From assembly GCA_021792235.1 (NCBI GenBank), contig JAJYVC010000001.1, positions 1 through 64,000 of the forward strand: a DNA stretch of 64,000 nucleotides, read 5' to 3'. Positions 16,948 to 25,179 of this stretch are shown here, piece by piece (the first letter of the stretch is position 1; each line of letters opens with the position of its first letter). The translations under genes and the position numbers were made by a program. Source of the stretch: Microcaldota archaeon. Its GTDB lineage: Archaea > Micrarchaeota > Micrarchaeia > Micrarchaeales > CABMGC01. Below the pieces are notes generated by a model. The model was not told the DNA's origin. It was given only the letters and a program-made list of their open reading frames with translations, and made no database searches.

Positions 16948-17936
16948 CTGTTCCTCGCCGCTCTATGCATCCTCATCACGTCCTTCCAGTTGCCTTCCTC
17001 TTCCCTTATGCCCTTTCCCGTATAATGTATGAACACGTCTTCCAAGCTGGGTTTATGCAGGTTTATAGATCCTATGTTAACTCCGCGGGCGTCAGCGAGC
17101 TTGACGATCTCAGGTATTCTCTTCTCTCCCTCCTTTACGTTGAGTTCCAACAAGTTGCCGCGCCTCGATATGCTGCTTATCCACTTCACAGTCCTAAGCA
17201 CCTTCTCGAGCCTTTCCATTCCCTCCTCTATGTTTACTGACACAATGTCCCCTCCAAGCATGTCCTTCAGGTTCTTGGGCGTATCAAGGGCGACTATCCT
17301 GCCGTGGTCCACGAATGCCACCCTTGCGCAAAGATAGTCTGCTTCCTCTATGTAGTGCGTGGTAAGTATGATCGTTGTCTTTGTAGACTTGTTGAGCTTG
17401 CTTATGTAATCCCATATATGTCTCCTGGTCTGCGGGTCAAGGCCTATCGTAGGCTCGTCAAGAAAAAGTATCTTGGGCTCATGCACAAGCCCACGACCTA
17501 TCTCAAGCCTCCTCTTCATCCCTCCTGAATAATTCCTTACCAGTACCGATGCCTTGTCCTCAAGTTCCACAAGCCTGAGCATCTCCGATATCCTCTTCTC
17601 ACGCCTGTTCTTTGGTATGTTGTAGAGTATGGCATGGAACTGCAGGTTCTCAAAGCCCGTCAGGTCATCATCAAGCGAAGGATCCTGGAAGACTATGCCT
17701 ATCCTCTTCCTTACGTCATTGGGATCTGATTTGATGTCATGCCCTGCTACAATTGCGCTTCCAGAGGTCGGCTTCAGCAATGTTGTGAGCATCTTTATCG
17801 TGGTGGTCTTGCCCGCCCCGTTGGGTCCTAGCAGCCCGAATATCTCTCCCTCGCTCACGCTGAACGATATACCATTTACTGCTTTTAGCGTGCCAAACTC
17901 TTTCGAGAGGCTGCTTACCTTTATTATCTCCTTCAT
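16944..17936 (-). CDS. ABC exporter ATPase (DrrA-like)
   Basis: The 330-residue ATPase has Walker A GPNGAGKTT (about 36-44), signature YSGGMKRRLEIGRGL near 138, Walker B ILFLDEPT near 160 and the switch histidine in TTHYIEEAD. The C-terminal 90 residues are the extra domain found in DrrA-type ATPases, with the LHKPSLEDVFIHYTGK motif. It precedes and overlaps the permease gene, so the two make one exporter. The uS11 gene ends upstream of its start with a 27-bp gap, so it may be read through from the ribosomal operon. Confidence 0.92.
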   Translation of the reverse strand: MKEIIKVSSLSKEFGTLKAVNGISFSVSEGEIFGLLGPNGAGKTTTIKMLTTLLKPTSGSAIVAGHDIKSDPNDVRKRIGIVFQDPSLDDDLTGFENLQFHAILYNIPKNRREKRISEMLRLVELEDKASVLVRNYSGGMKRRLEIGRGLVHEPKILFLDEPTIGLDPQTRRHIWDYISKLNKSTKTTIILTTHYIEEADYLCARVAFVDHGRIVALDTPKNLKDMLGGDIVSVNIEEGMERLEKVLRTVKWISSISRRGNLLELNVKEGEKRIPEIVKLADARGVNIGSINLHKPSLEDVFIHYTGKGIREEEGNWKDVMRMHRAARNR

Positions 17937-17963
17937 TACCTGGCCCTGGCTATCGACAAAGGC

Positions 17964-18476
17964 TTATACTCTTCTTCCCCTTCTGCCTCCCGGCCTTTTT
18001 GTCGTGTCGGTTGGCATAGGTGTGACATCCTCTATGCTGCCTATCTTTATCCCGCTCCTTGCAAGAGCCCTGACAACTGCCTGAGCTCCTGGTCCAGGTA
18101 TCTTGGATCCGTGCCCTCCAGGCGCCCTTATCTTTATGTTTATGTTTGTGACTCCCTTCTCTATCGCAGTGGCGGCAACCTTGTATGCTGCCTGCATGCC
18201 CGCATGCGGCGAGCCTTCCTCGTGGTCTGCGCTTACTACCATACCTCCGCTGCCTGTAGCTATCGTCTCAGAACCTGAAAGGTCAGTAAGCGTTATTATC
18301 GTGTTGTTCTTTGATGAGTATATGTGGGCGACTCCCCAGCGCGTTGCTTTAGGCACGTACTTCTGCTGGGCCTCCATCGCAGCGCTTTCGTATGAAATGT
18401 TCTCCTTCTTTGCTTCGCTCTGCTTCTCCTGCTGCTTTGAGGCTTTTGGTTCCGATTTCTTCTTGCCTGCCATCAT
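17964..18476 (-). CDS. rps11: 30S ribosomal protein uS11
   Basis: The uS11 core (about residues 40-170) has GVAHIYSSKNNTIITLTDLSG, GSPHAGMQAA and the basic tail TKRPGGRRGRRV. It contacts the platform of the 30S subunit. An N-terminal extension of about 40 residues rich in Lys, Glu, Ser and Gln precedes the core. It overlaps uS4 by 4 bp in the standard archaeal order uS13-uS4-uS11; rpoD, which usually follows, is replaced here by an ABC exporter. Confidence 0.96.
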   Translation of the reverse strand: MMAGKKKSEPKASKQQEKQSEAKKENISYESAAMEAQQKYVPKATRWGVAHIYSSKNNTIITLTDLSGSETIATGSGGMVVSADHEEGSPHAGMQAAYKVAATAIEKGVTNINIKIRAPGGHGSKIPGPGAQAVVRALARSGIKIGSIEDVTPMPTDTTKRPGGRRGRRV

Positions 18477-19027
18477 TCTCCCTCCTTAGCCTCTGGCTTC
18501 GTACTTTCCCCCGCCTTCTGTGCAGTCGCTCCGTCCGCCGGCTGTGGAGGATTGATGTCTATGGGTTTGTAATAACCTATCCTTGTCTCCTCGTCAGCCC
18601 TCACCAAGTAGCTTGAAGATTTTACCTTCCTGCCATTTATTGATATGAAACCATGGGCGATGAGCTGCCTTGCCTGTCTCGGCGTCCTCGCCAGTCCGTT
18701 CCTAAACACCACTGACTGCAGTCTCCTACTTAGTATCGCTTCTGGTGTTATCCCTAGAAGGTCGTCGATCTTAGCGTCCTTCGAAACTATGCTGTACCTA
18801 GAAAGCCGTGAAATTATTTCCTTACCTACTTTATCTGATGATCTGTTTGAAAGCACTTCTCTGGCATTTCTCCTTATCCTGCTCACTTCGGAAGTTGCCT
18901 TCCACAGCTCCCTCAGGTTCTTAAGCCCGAACTTCTCCTTGAGATCATGGTCTCTCTCAATCCTTGCGGCGTTCCACATGAGTTTCGAGCGTGCATATTT
19001 CTTCCTTATCCTTTTTGGGTCTCCCAT
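18473..19027 (-). CDS. rps4: 30S ribosomal protein uS4
   Basis: The 184-residue protein has the archaeal uS4 start (MGDPKRIRKKYARSK), the S4 RNA-binding domain (LQSVVFRNGLARTPRQARQL, then HGFISINGRKV) and a C-terminal tail of about 30 residues rich in Ala, Lys, Glu and Thr that is not part of the fold. It nucleates 30S assembly. Confidence 0.96.
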   Translation of the reverse strand: MGDPKRIRKKYARSKLMWNAARIERDHDLKEKFGLKNLRELWKATSEVSRIRRNAREVLSNRSSDKVGKEIISRLSRYSIVSKDAKIDDLLGITPEAILSRRLQSVVFRNGLARTPRQARQLIAHGFISINGRKVKSSSYLVRADEETRIGYYKPIDINPPQPADGATAQKAGESTKPEAKEGE

Positions 19028-19032
19028 TCAGT

Positions 19033-19629
19033 TCACTTCTTTGCCTCTGCCTCTGGCTTTGAAGCCTGTGCAGCTACAGCAGTTCCTCCTGTCTTAGCAG
19101 GTGCCTGTGCAGCCTTTTGTGCAGCTTCAGCTGCCTTCTTGGTGACTCCCACAGTTGCGCCTGTCCTGCCCGTGGACCTGGTCTTCTGGCCGCGCACCTT
19201 CTGGCCGTACCTGTGCCTGAAGCCTCTGTATGTCTGGATCTTGATATCGTTCTCTATGTCCTGCCTGGTTTTAACTATAAGGTCAGTGCCCACGACGTGC
19301 AGATTTTCTCCAGTCTCCCTGTCGCCCATCCTGTTGAGCATATATAATGGCATCCCTGCCTTCTTCGGATCCTTGAGCATGTCCTCTATCTTCTCTATAT
19401 CTGATTCCCCAAGAGACCCTATAGTGGTCTCTCTCTGAATCTTGTAATTGTCCCTTATGCCTATGGAGATCGCATTGGCCATATTGTATCCGATTCCCTT
19501 GATCTGCATGAGCGCAGAAGGAATGTTCAGTTCGCCGTCTATGTCCCTTCCAGCTATTCTGACTATGCTTGTTGTCGATGCCTTCTTCTGCTCCGGCTTC
19601 GCCTTTGCTTCTTCGTTCTCCTTGGCCAC
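19033..19629 (-). CDS. rps13: 30S ribosomal protein uS13
   Basis: The uS13 core has SIVRIAGRDIDGELNIPSAL, IKGIGYNMANAI and the basic YRGFRHRYGQKVRGQKTRSTGR segment that reaches the P-site region. The GTG at 19629 (protein begins AKENEEAK) is chosen because the strong TATA at 19648-19664 lies about 25 bp upstream; a TTG at 19641 is less likely. Both ends carry Ala/Lys/Glu-rich extensions, the C-terminal one about 45 residues. It heads the ribosomal operon. Confidence 0.95.
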   Translation of the reverse strand: MAKENEEAKAKPEQKKASTTSIVRIAGRDIDGELNIPSALMQIKGIGYNMANAISIGIRDNYKIQRETTIGSLGESDIEKIEDMLKDPKKAGMPLYMLNRMGDRETGENLHVVGTDLIVKTRQDIENDIKIQTYRGFRHRYGQKVRGQKTRSTGRTGATVGVTKKAAEAAQKAAQAPAKTGGTAVAAQASKPEAEAKK

Positions 19630-19647
19630 TAAAACACACAATAAAGG

Positions 19648-19664
19648 TATAATTATTATAATTT
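19648..19664 (-). promoter_or_regulatory. TATA box of the ribosomal protein operon
   Basis: On the minus strand this reads aaattataataattata, centred about 26 bp before the GTG that begins uS13, as in a leaderless promoter. Confidence 0.6.
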
Positions 19665-19766
19665 CCTTAACGACTTAAGGAAATAAGTCTCCGTACAGAG
19701 TACGGCAACTCTATATTATTATAGATATAAGGTTTTTAAGGCTTTGCAATTCAGGCATGTATTGGA

Positions 19767-20147
19767 TCAGGCCAGCCATCTCTTTCTCAATTGACCGTCA
19801 GCGTATTGCCTTATCCTTTCCTGCCCCTCCTCCAATATTGTTCCAGCACGGTATTTTCCGTCCTTCGATGTGAAGAAGCCGAACGGGTGTTTATCCGAGG
19901 ACCTCAGGAGCAGGAAATAATCCATTATCATAGGGGCTACTGTAACTCCGTATCTGCGGCATATCGGGCCGTTCGACATCATGTCCTCTACAGGTATCCT
20001 GCCGAATTCTAGCTGCGCCTTCCTTATGTCCTCGTGCATCTGCCTCAGTCTTTCTGCAGTGCTCCTCTCATGTCTGAAAACGTCATGCGTCATCTGACCG
20101 GATGACTCATCCCTGCGAATAGATGCTATGAAATAGACATAATCCAT
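19767..20147 (-). CDS. Hypothetical protein
   Basis: The 126-residue soluble, charged protein has a strand-like start (MDYVYFIASIRR), a helical middle and a basic C-terminal helix (RIRQYADGQLRKRWLA). One Cys only, no signal peptide and no recognised family. It stands alone between the ribosomal operon and an SRPBCC gene with gaps on both sides. The 137 bp upstream of uS13 to this gene hold an inverted-repeat-like AT-rich stretch but no further gene. Confidence 0.6.
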   Translation of the reverse strand: MDYVYFIASIRRDESSGQMTHDVFRHERSTAERLRQMHEDIRKAQLEFGRIPVEDMMSNGPICRRYGVTVAPMIMDYFLLLRSSDKHPFGFFTSKDGKYRAGTILEEGQERIRQYADGQLRKRWLA

Positions 20148-20267
20148 CGGACCAGCCAGTAACTTTAGCTGATTTATTCACCTATTAAAGCATTTTCTGC
20201 AGCATGTATCTGCCAGTCCTATCACTGCTTCGGGCGATGCGCTTCAGGTTCTGCTCCTCCAGCTCGT

Positions 20268-20705
20268 TTATAATGGCTTTCCCTTACCAGTTGCTATAAA
20301 ACTTTTTAGACTGCCACTTATGATAGAACCCCATGCATTACTGCAGCTGTCATAGCATTCCAATTTAGGGATCAGGCCTTGATGGGTAAAGCGTACCTCA
20401 GTTTTACTGCCCTTCTTTGATATCTCGAAGATTATCTTTGTCCCCCTCCACTCAACTTTATCCTTAGTGAACTTGGGGCCGCCATCAGTGACAGACCAGA
20501 CTACTCTTTTGCCTGGTACTAGTTCCGTTACCTTTTGCTTGGATTTGTGAAAGGTTTTATACTTATATGTAAACACAGTACCGGGTTTGTCAGTGTCGCC
20601 ATCGATTTGTCCATCCCACCACCCTCTGACATTATTGATAGCCTTAAATACTTCTTCTGGACTTTTATCCACTAAAATCGTAATCGTGTAGTCCTGACCA
20701 GGCAT
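20268..20705 (-). CDS. SRPBCC (AHSA1-like) domain protein
   Basis: The 145-residue single-domain protein has the START-like fold pattern: YTITILVDKSPEEVFKAINN at the start, WWDGQIDG, a run of strands, and a C-terminal long helix with NAWGSIISGSLKSFIATGKG. The family includes AHSA1-type and small-molecule binding proteins of mostly unknown ligand. Codon use is more AT-rich than in the ribosomal genes beside it. It stands alone. Confidence 0.8.
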   Translation of the reverse strand: MPGQDYTITILVDKSPEEVFKAINNVRGWWDGQIDGDTDKPGTVFTYKYKTFHKSKQKVTELVPGKRVVWSVTDGGPKFTKDKVEWRGTKIIFEISKKGSKTEVRFTHQGLIPKLECYDSCSNAWGSIISGSLKSFIATGKGKPL

Positions 20706-20899
20706 ATAACTAACGATTTAACCATAAATTTGAAGTTATTTAAAGTATTCTTGCCTGAGATGTGCCTTACGCACATCTTGCGCATCGGGCGATGACTTTC
20801 AAGTACGACTCAGTGTCACACCTACGTAATTCTATTCTAACTTGTAATACCATCCTAGCGTAGCAACGTAACATATTTATATATATCGTAATATGATAT

Positions 20900-21337
20900 A
20901 TGATGAGTGCAATGCCTGACATAGAGATAAAGAACACGGTTAAGCTGTTCACAGTCCTTCTGCTCAGCGAGAAAGGGCAGCACGGCTATGAGATAATGAA
21001 GGAGGTAGAGAAGAGGACAGGGAAGAATGTCAGTCCAGGGCAGATATATCCATTCCTCAAGCAGCTCAAGAAGTACAACTATGTTGAGACTAAGGGAAGG
21101 GAAGAGAGGGACAAGCAGGCCTATTATCTGACGCCAGAAGGCAGGAAGTTTGTGAAAAGGCTTTCAGACAAGTTTGGAGACATGTTTGAGATTGCAATAA
21201 AACCAAAGCTTACTGTGTGTGCGCATTGTAACTGCGAGATATACCGGGGCGGATATAAGGAGAGGATTAATGGCAGGCTCAAGAGCTTCTGCTGTGAGAA
21301 CTGCGCTAAGAGCTACAGGACGCCTAATGCTCGATAA
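20900..21337 (+). CDS. PadR-like transcriptional regulator with TRASH-type metal-binding tail
   Basis: Residues 10-95 are a PadR winged helix: LFTVLLLSEKGQHGYEIMKEV, PGQIYPFLKQLKK and a wing with YYLTPEGRKF. Residues 105-136 form a cysteine cluster (Cys107, 110, 112, 131, 132 and 135), matching TRASH metal-sensing domains. It heads a cluster with YHS proteins and a Cu P-type ATPase, so it probably senses copper or a similar soft metal and controls those genes. A TATA element (atatttatatata, about 20872-20886) precedes it. The downstream membrane-protein frame overlaps its end. Confidence 0.85.
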   Translation: MMSAMPDIEIKNTVKLFTVLLLSEKGQHGYEIMKEVEKRTGKNVSPGQIYPFLKQLKKYNYVETKGREERDKQAYYLTPEGRKFVKRLSDKFGDMFEIAIKPKLTVCAHCNCEIYRGGYKERINGRLKSFCCENCAKSYRTPNAR

Positions 21338-21350
21338 TATTAGTGAGAAT

Positions 21351-21727
21351 ATGGCCAAACAAACCCTTTCAGTAATAAGCGCGAAGGCCTCTGCAATAAC
21401 CGGGGCAGTCATTGGATTTCTTTGCTGGCTGTTGGTCATCTTTTCAGCTTCTCTGGTTATGGAATAATGGGTTACTTTGGTGGATACGGGATGATGAGCT
21501 ATGGATACACAAGCTACATGATGGGTGGCGTATTCCATAACGCAACATTCGGCTACATGACGAATGGCGTATTCCATCCGTACAATGGAACTGGATATTA
21601 CCTTCCTGGAGGCATATTCCACAGCTATAGCTTTGCCTCTGTGATAATTGACATTGTGTTAGGGGCCTTGGCTGGGCTTATAATTGCGCTAGTATACAAT
21701 TGGGCGTTAAAGTTAGATAGAAGGTGA
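21351..21727 (+). pseudogene. Met/Gly/Tyr/His-rich membrane protein split by a one-base frameshift
   Basis: The first frame begins at ATG 21351 (MAKQTLSV) or 21327 and enters a hydrophobic helix (AITGAVIGFLCWLLVIF). It runs out after 39 residues, while the next frame continues smoothly from FSGYGIMGYFGGYGMMSYG to a second helix (VIIDIVLGALAGLIIALVY) and a stop at 21727. The two join if one T is added in the TTTT run at 21441-21444. The middle part has three copies of (G/N)G(V/I)FH at about 10-18 residue intervals and many Met, so an extracytoplasmic copper-binding role is plausible given the neighbours. It could be a sequencing indel, a real mutation, or slippage. Confidence 0.6.
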
Positions 21728-21731
21728 AAAT

Positions 21732-21872
21732 ATGAAAGATCCCGTATGTGGAATGGAAGTAAGAGAGAACTTAGGGTTTAAGAGCAGCTATAAAGGTAAG
21801 ACGTATGCCTTCTGCTCCGCCAACTGCAAGCAGAACTTTGACAAAAAACCAGAAAGCTATGCAAAGGTCTGA
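21732..21872 (+). CDS. YHS-domain mini-protein (46 residues)
   Basis: The protein is a complete YHS domain and little else: KDPVCGMEV at the start, then YKGKTYAFCSANCKQNF with the paired cysteines and a final short helix. YHS domains bind soft metals and often accompany copper ATPases. It starts 5 nt after the preceding stop and is nearly the same as the N-terminal domain of the ATPase encoded 256 bp downstream, so it may act as a separate copper carrier. It is too short for many gene callers. Confidence 0.85.
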   Translation: MKDPVCGMEVRENLGFKSSYKGKTYAFCSANCKQNFDKKPESYAKV

Positions 21873-21931
21873 GTGTTAATACGACAGATCACCAATGTAC
21901 TATTTGCAAGCCGTATTACAAAAGCGAAAAC

Positions 21932-22120
21932 ATATATTTCGTTTTCTTTCTGGCCTTTGTTTCAGTATATCCAAACGCTGTAGGAGACTACTGGAACCCG
22001 AGTGTGTTGTCCGGGATACTTATACTGGGAATTCCAATCGAAGAGCTGGCATTTGCCTTTTCGTTTGGCATGATGTGGTCAAGCGTTTACGAGCATATTA
22101 ATTGGTACAGAAACAAATAG
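21932..22120 (+). pseudogene. Fragment resembling one lycopene-cyclase (CarR/CrtY-type) domain
   Basis: A frame open from 21842 to the TAG at 22118-22120 has no ATG, GTG or TTG. Its last 60 codons give two hydrophobic segments and GDYWNPSVLSGILILG then IPIEELAFAFSFGMMW and SSVYEHINWYRN. The pattern W-NP-xxxG followed by (I/L)PxEE and a final YE matches the short membrane domain of archaeal and fungal lycopene cyclases. It may be a remnant, or a small protein with a non-standard start such as the ATA at 21932. The assignment rests on motif recognition only. Confidence 0.45.
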
Positions 22121-22128
22121 TTGGTATT

Positions 22129-24201
22129 ATGGCAACAGATCCTGTATGCGGCATGAACGTTGAAGAGGCCAGCACGGCACTGGTTAGCGATAAGGAGGGA
22201 AAGAAGTATTACTTCTGCAGCACAACATGCAAGCTCCAGTTCGACAAGCCTGAGCTTGAGATGAAGCTGCTGAAGAGAGCTCTCGCTGTAGCGTGGCCCC
22301 TGACCATAATTGTGGCCGTACTTACATACGTCCTGCACATAGGCTATGGTAACTATGTGATGCTTGTGCTTGCCAGCATAGTGCAGTTCTATGCCGGGCA
22401 GAGGTTCTATGCAGGCATAATGGACGCGATAAAGAACAAATCAGCAAATATGGATACGCTTATAGCTATAGGCACCAGCGCGGCATGGATCTACAGCACT
22501 GTTGTCGTGCTATTCCCGTCAATCTTCCCAACAGGCAGCGTCTATTACGACACATCGACAATCATAATATCCCTGATACTGACCGGAACATACATGCAGC
22601 GGCTCGCAGAAACGAGGGCATCGACTGCAGTTTCGGCGCTTGTTGCATTGCAGCCCAAAACAGCACACCTAATAAAAGGAAACGATGTAATCGATGTTCC
22701 AATAGAACAAATCAAAGAAGGCGACATACTCCTTGTCAAGCCCGGAGGGAAGATACCTGCCGATTCTGTAGTTCTGGAGGGCGAAAGCTCTGTCGATGAA
22801 TCCATGATTACTGGAGAGAGCATGCCTGTCACAAAGAGGAAGGGCGACAAGGTTACCGGAGGAACCATAAACTCAACCAGTTCGCTGAGGGTAAAGGCGG
22901 CCAAGGTCGGCGAGGACACAGCGCTGTCTCAAATAATAAAGATAGTCAAGAATGCAGCTTCGAGCAAAGTGCCGATACAAAAACTTGCTGACAAAGTGTC
23001 ATCTTATTTTGTTCCAGTAGTGGTGCTAATCGGCATAGTGGCTGCATTTGCATGGTATTTTGCAGGTGGAGTAGAGCTTAACGTTGCAATACTTATATTC
23101 GTAAGCGTGCTTATCATAGCCTGTCCTTGTGCGCTTGGAATCGCAACGCCTGCTGCGCTTCTTGTTTCATCTGGAAAAGCGGCAAAGGAGGGAATACTGG
23201 TAAAGAGCGGTGAGAGCCTGCAGATGGCAAGCAAGGTAAATGTCATAGTTCTTGACAAAACTGGCACGCTCACCAAGGGCAAACCCGAAGTGACAGACAT
23301 CGTGCCGCTATCCTCTTACAGCAAGAAGCAGGTACTCAGATTCGCTGCAGTAGCAGAGAGGAATTCTGAACATGTACTTGGCAAGGCGATAGTTGCCGAG
23401 GCCAACAATGAAAAGATAAAGGCGGAGTTTCCAAAGGAATTCAACTATAGGCAGGGATTTGGAATAATTTCATTTGACAAAAACGGCAAGAAGATAATGA
23501 TAGGCAACAGGGAACTGTTCGGCAAAAATCTGTCAGAAGGGCCCGAAAGGCAGCTACAAAAACTGGAATCTGATGGGAAAACAGCACTCATAGTAGGTGT
23601 TGATAATATGGTAATAGGGTTCATAGCCCTTGCCGACGTCCTGAAAGAGGACAGCAAGAAGGCCATCGCCGCGCTGCAAAGCTCTGGTAAAGAGGTATGG
23701 CTGGTTACCGGAGATAACGAACGTGTTGCAAATGCGGTTGCAAGACAGCTTGGCATAAAGAACGTCATGTCCAAGTCCAAGCCTGAGCAGAAGATGGAAA
23801 AGATCATTGAATTGCAGAAGTCAGGCAAGGTCGTTGCAATGGTAGGCGATGGCATAAATGATGCGCCAGCGCTTACAAAGGCAGATCTTGGCATAGCAAT
23901 AGGCGCAGGGACAGAGGTGGCTGTGCAAGCAGGGGGTATAATCCTGACAAAGAATAGCATCTACGATGCATACATTGCCCTTGAACTCGGAAAGAGGACA
24001 ATGTCAAAGATAAGGCAGAATCTATTTTGGGCATTTGCCTATAATATGGTCCTGATACCAATAGCTGCCGGAGCATTGATTCCTATCTTTACTGTAAGCA
24101 TCTACAATGTCCTGCCATTGCTCGCAGCATTAGCAATGGCGTTCAGCTCAGTCACGGTAGTCTCCAACTCCCTCCTGCTTGGAAGGTTTAAGGATAAATA
24201 G
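22129..24201 (+). CDS. Copper-type P1B ATPase with N-terminal YHS domain
   Basis: The roughly 690-residue heavy-metal pump starts with a YHS domain (Cys7, Cys30, Cys34) in place of the usual HMA domain. The membrane Cys-Pro-Cys motif is at 332-334, the phosphorylated Asp376 is in DKTGTLTKG, the TGES actuator loop is near 228 and GDGINDAP is near 572-579. This is the CPC group that exports Cu(I) or Ag(I). The ATG at 22129 (MATDPVCGM) is chosen over a TTG at 22102. It is the effector of the cluster headed by the PadR-TRASH regulator. Confidence 0.93.
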   Translation: MATDPVCGMNVEEASTALVSDKEGKKYYFCSTTCKLQFDKPELEMKLLKRALAVAWPLTIIVAVLTYVLHIGYGNYVMLVLASIVQFYAGQRFYAGIMDAIKNKSANMDTLIAIGTSAAWIYSTVVVLFPSIFPTGSVYYDTSTIIISLILTGTYMQRLAETRASTAVSALVALQPKTAHLIKGNDVIDVPIEQIKEGDILLVKPGGKIPADSVVLEGESSVDESMITGESMPVTKRKGDKVTGGTINSTSSLRVKAAKVGEDTALSQIIKIVKNAASSKVPIQKLADKVSSYFVPVVVLIGIVAAFAWYFAGGVELNVAILIFVSVLIIACPCALGIATPAALLVSSGKAAKEGILVKSGESLQMASKVNVIVLDKTGTLTKGKPEVTDIVPLSSYSKKQVLRFAAVAERNSEHVLGKAIVAEANNEKIKAEFPKEFNYRQGFGIISFDKNGKKIMIGNRELFGKNLSEGPERQLQKLESDGKTALIVGVDNMVIGFIALADVLKEDSKKAIAALQSSGKEVWLVTGDNERVANAVARQLGIKNVMSKSKPEQKMEKIIELQKSGKVVAMVGDGINDAPALTKADLGIAIGAGTEVAVQAGGIILTKNSIYDAYIALELGKRTMSKIRQNLFWAFAYNMVLIPIAAGALIPIFTVSIYNVLPLLAALAMAFSSVTVVSNSLLLGRFKDK

Positions 24202-24276
24202 CGCTCCAAAAATTAAGTCTGCGGCGCATGGCACGTGTCTTATGCCAACATTGTTATTCACCTTATTTTCAACAAG

Positions 24277-24307
24277 GAAGCCCACACTCTTTAGCCGTGG
24301 GTAGTTT
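24277..24307 (+). mobile_element. Orphan IS200/IS605-type terminal hairpin
   Basis: The sequence gaagcccac...gtgggtagttt forms a CCCAC/GTGGG stem (24281-24285 with 24297-24301). It looks like the conserved subterminal hairpin at IS200/IS605 right ends, which also forms the 3' scaffold of the TnpB guide RNA. No tnpA or tnpB frame is present within several kb, so this would be a remnant or a solo end. The 213 bp between the Cu ATPase and the methyltransferase hold no gene. Identification is by motif recognition only. Confidence 0.5.
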
Positions 24308-24438
24308 ACCTCTTCTACTCCAAGCCAATAGAAGATCAACCAAGCCGTGCCATTATAAATCCCAATCATCCAATGCCCCAAACCTGGAGAGCAAAGCATA
24401 TTTAAATTATCTAATTGTTATTGTTAATCAGTAATGAG

Positions 24439-25152
24439 ATGAAAAGCGGAATAAACAGTATGTTTTCCAAGATATACCTAAAATACGACTTAATGAATCA
24501 CCTTATGAGCTTCAATTTTGACAAAGATTGGAGGGAAGATGCTGCAAATGAAGTCATCATAGAGAAGGACAAATTCAACGTCCTTGATGTTGCATCAGGC
24601 ACCGGAGATCTTGCCATTGCCATAAACAAGGCCGCTCAGGCCAAGCATAAAAAAGTCTACATTTACGCGTACGATTTCAATGCTGACATGCTAGATATGG
24701 CCCGCAGCAAATTCAGGCAGGAGGGCATGGTCAACGTAAAAATAGAGATCGGCACGGCATTCAAGATAGCGCACAAGTCAAACTCTGTCGATGTCCTGAC
24801 TTCGGCATTCGCTCTAAGGAGCTTCGCCAATGTGAAGGGCGATAAGAGAGGATTGCAGAAGTTCATATCTGAGTCATACCGCGTATTAAGGCCAGGAGGC
24901 AAGGTGGTCCTGCTCGACATGGCAATGCCAGATAAAGAATACCAGCGCTCGTTCTTCAAGATATACTCATATGTGATGCTTGCCATGGGCTCCTTCGTGG
25001 ACAGGGACACTTATGCATGGCTTGTCAGAACCATAAAGTCGTTCGACAAGAAGAAGCTTGTCAAGGACATGAAGTCAGCGGGTTTTAAGAATATAAGATA
25101 CCGCAGCCTCAAATCCGGCATAGCCTATCTAGTAACTGCCGACAAGCCTTAA
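24439..25152 (+). CDS. menG: UbiE/MenG-type C-methyltransferase (first copy)
   Basis: The 237-residue class I SAM methyltransferase has the UbiE layout: MFSKIYLKYDLMNHLMSF, motif I LDVASGTGDLAIAI, FNADMLDMARSK, then SAFALRSFANV and YRVLRPGGKVVLLDM. These enzymes methylate the naphthoquinol ring of demethylmenaquinone (or benzoquinols). It is followed by menA and a second UbiE-like gene. The ATG at 24439 is used; the TATA (catatttaaatt) lies about 35 nt upstream and a TTG at 24415 is less likely. Confidence 0.85.
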   Translation: MKSGINSMFSKIYLKYDLMNHLMSFNFDKDWREDAANEVIIEKDKFNVLDVASGTGDLAIAINKAAQAKHKKVYIYAYDFNADMLDMARSKFRQEGMVNVKIEIGTAFKIAHKSNSVDVLTSAFALRSFANVKGDKRGLQKFISESYRVLRPGGKVVLLDMAMPDKEYQRSFFKIYSYVMLAMGSFVDRDTYAWLVRTIKSFDKKKLVKDMKSAGFKNIRYRSLKSGIAYLVTADKP

Positions 25153-25179
25153 TGAAAACCAAGACATAGTTGTTTAGTC

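Noticed and set aside
21895..22101. 68-codon frame starting at ATG 21895
   Set aside because: It gives an Arg/Cys-rich product without a family; the alternate frame in the same stretch gives a coherent membrane domain.
24148..24399. Minus-strand 83-codon frame across the IS605-like hairpin
   Set aside because: It overlaps the end of the Cu ATPase gene and its middle is only a translation of the hairpin region.
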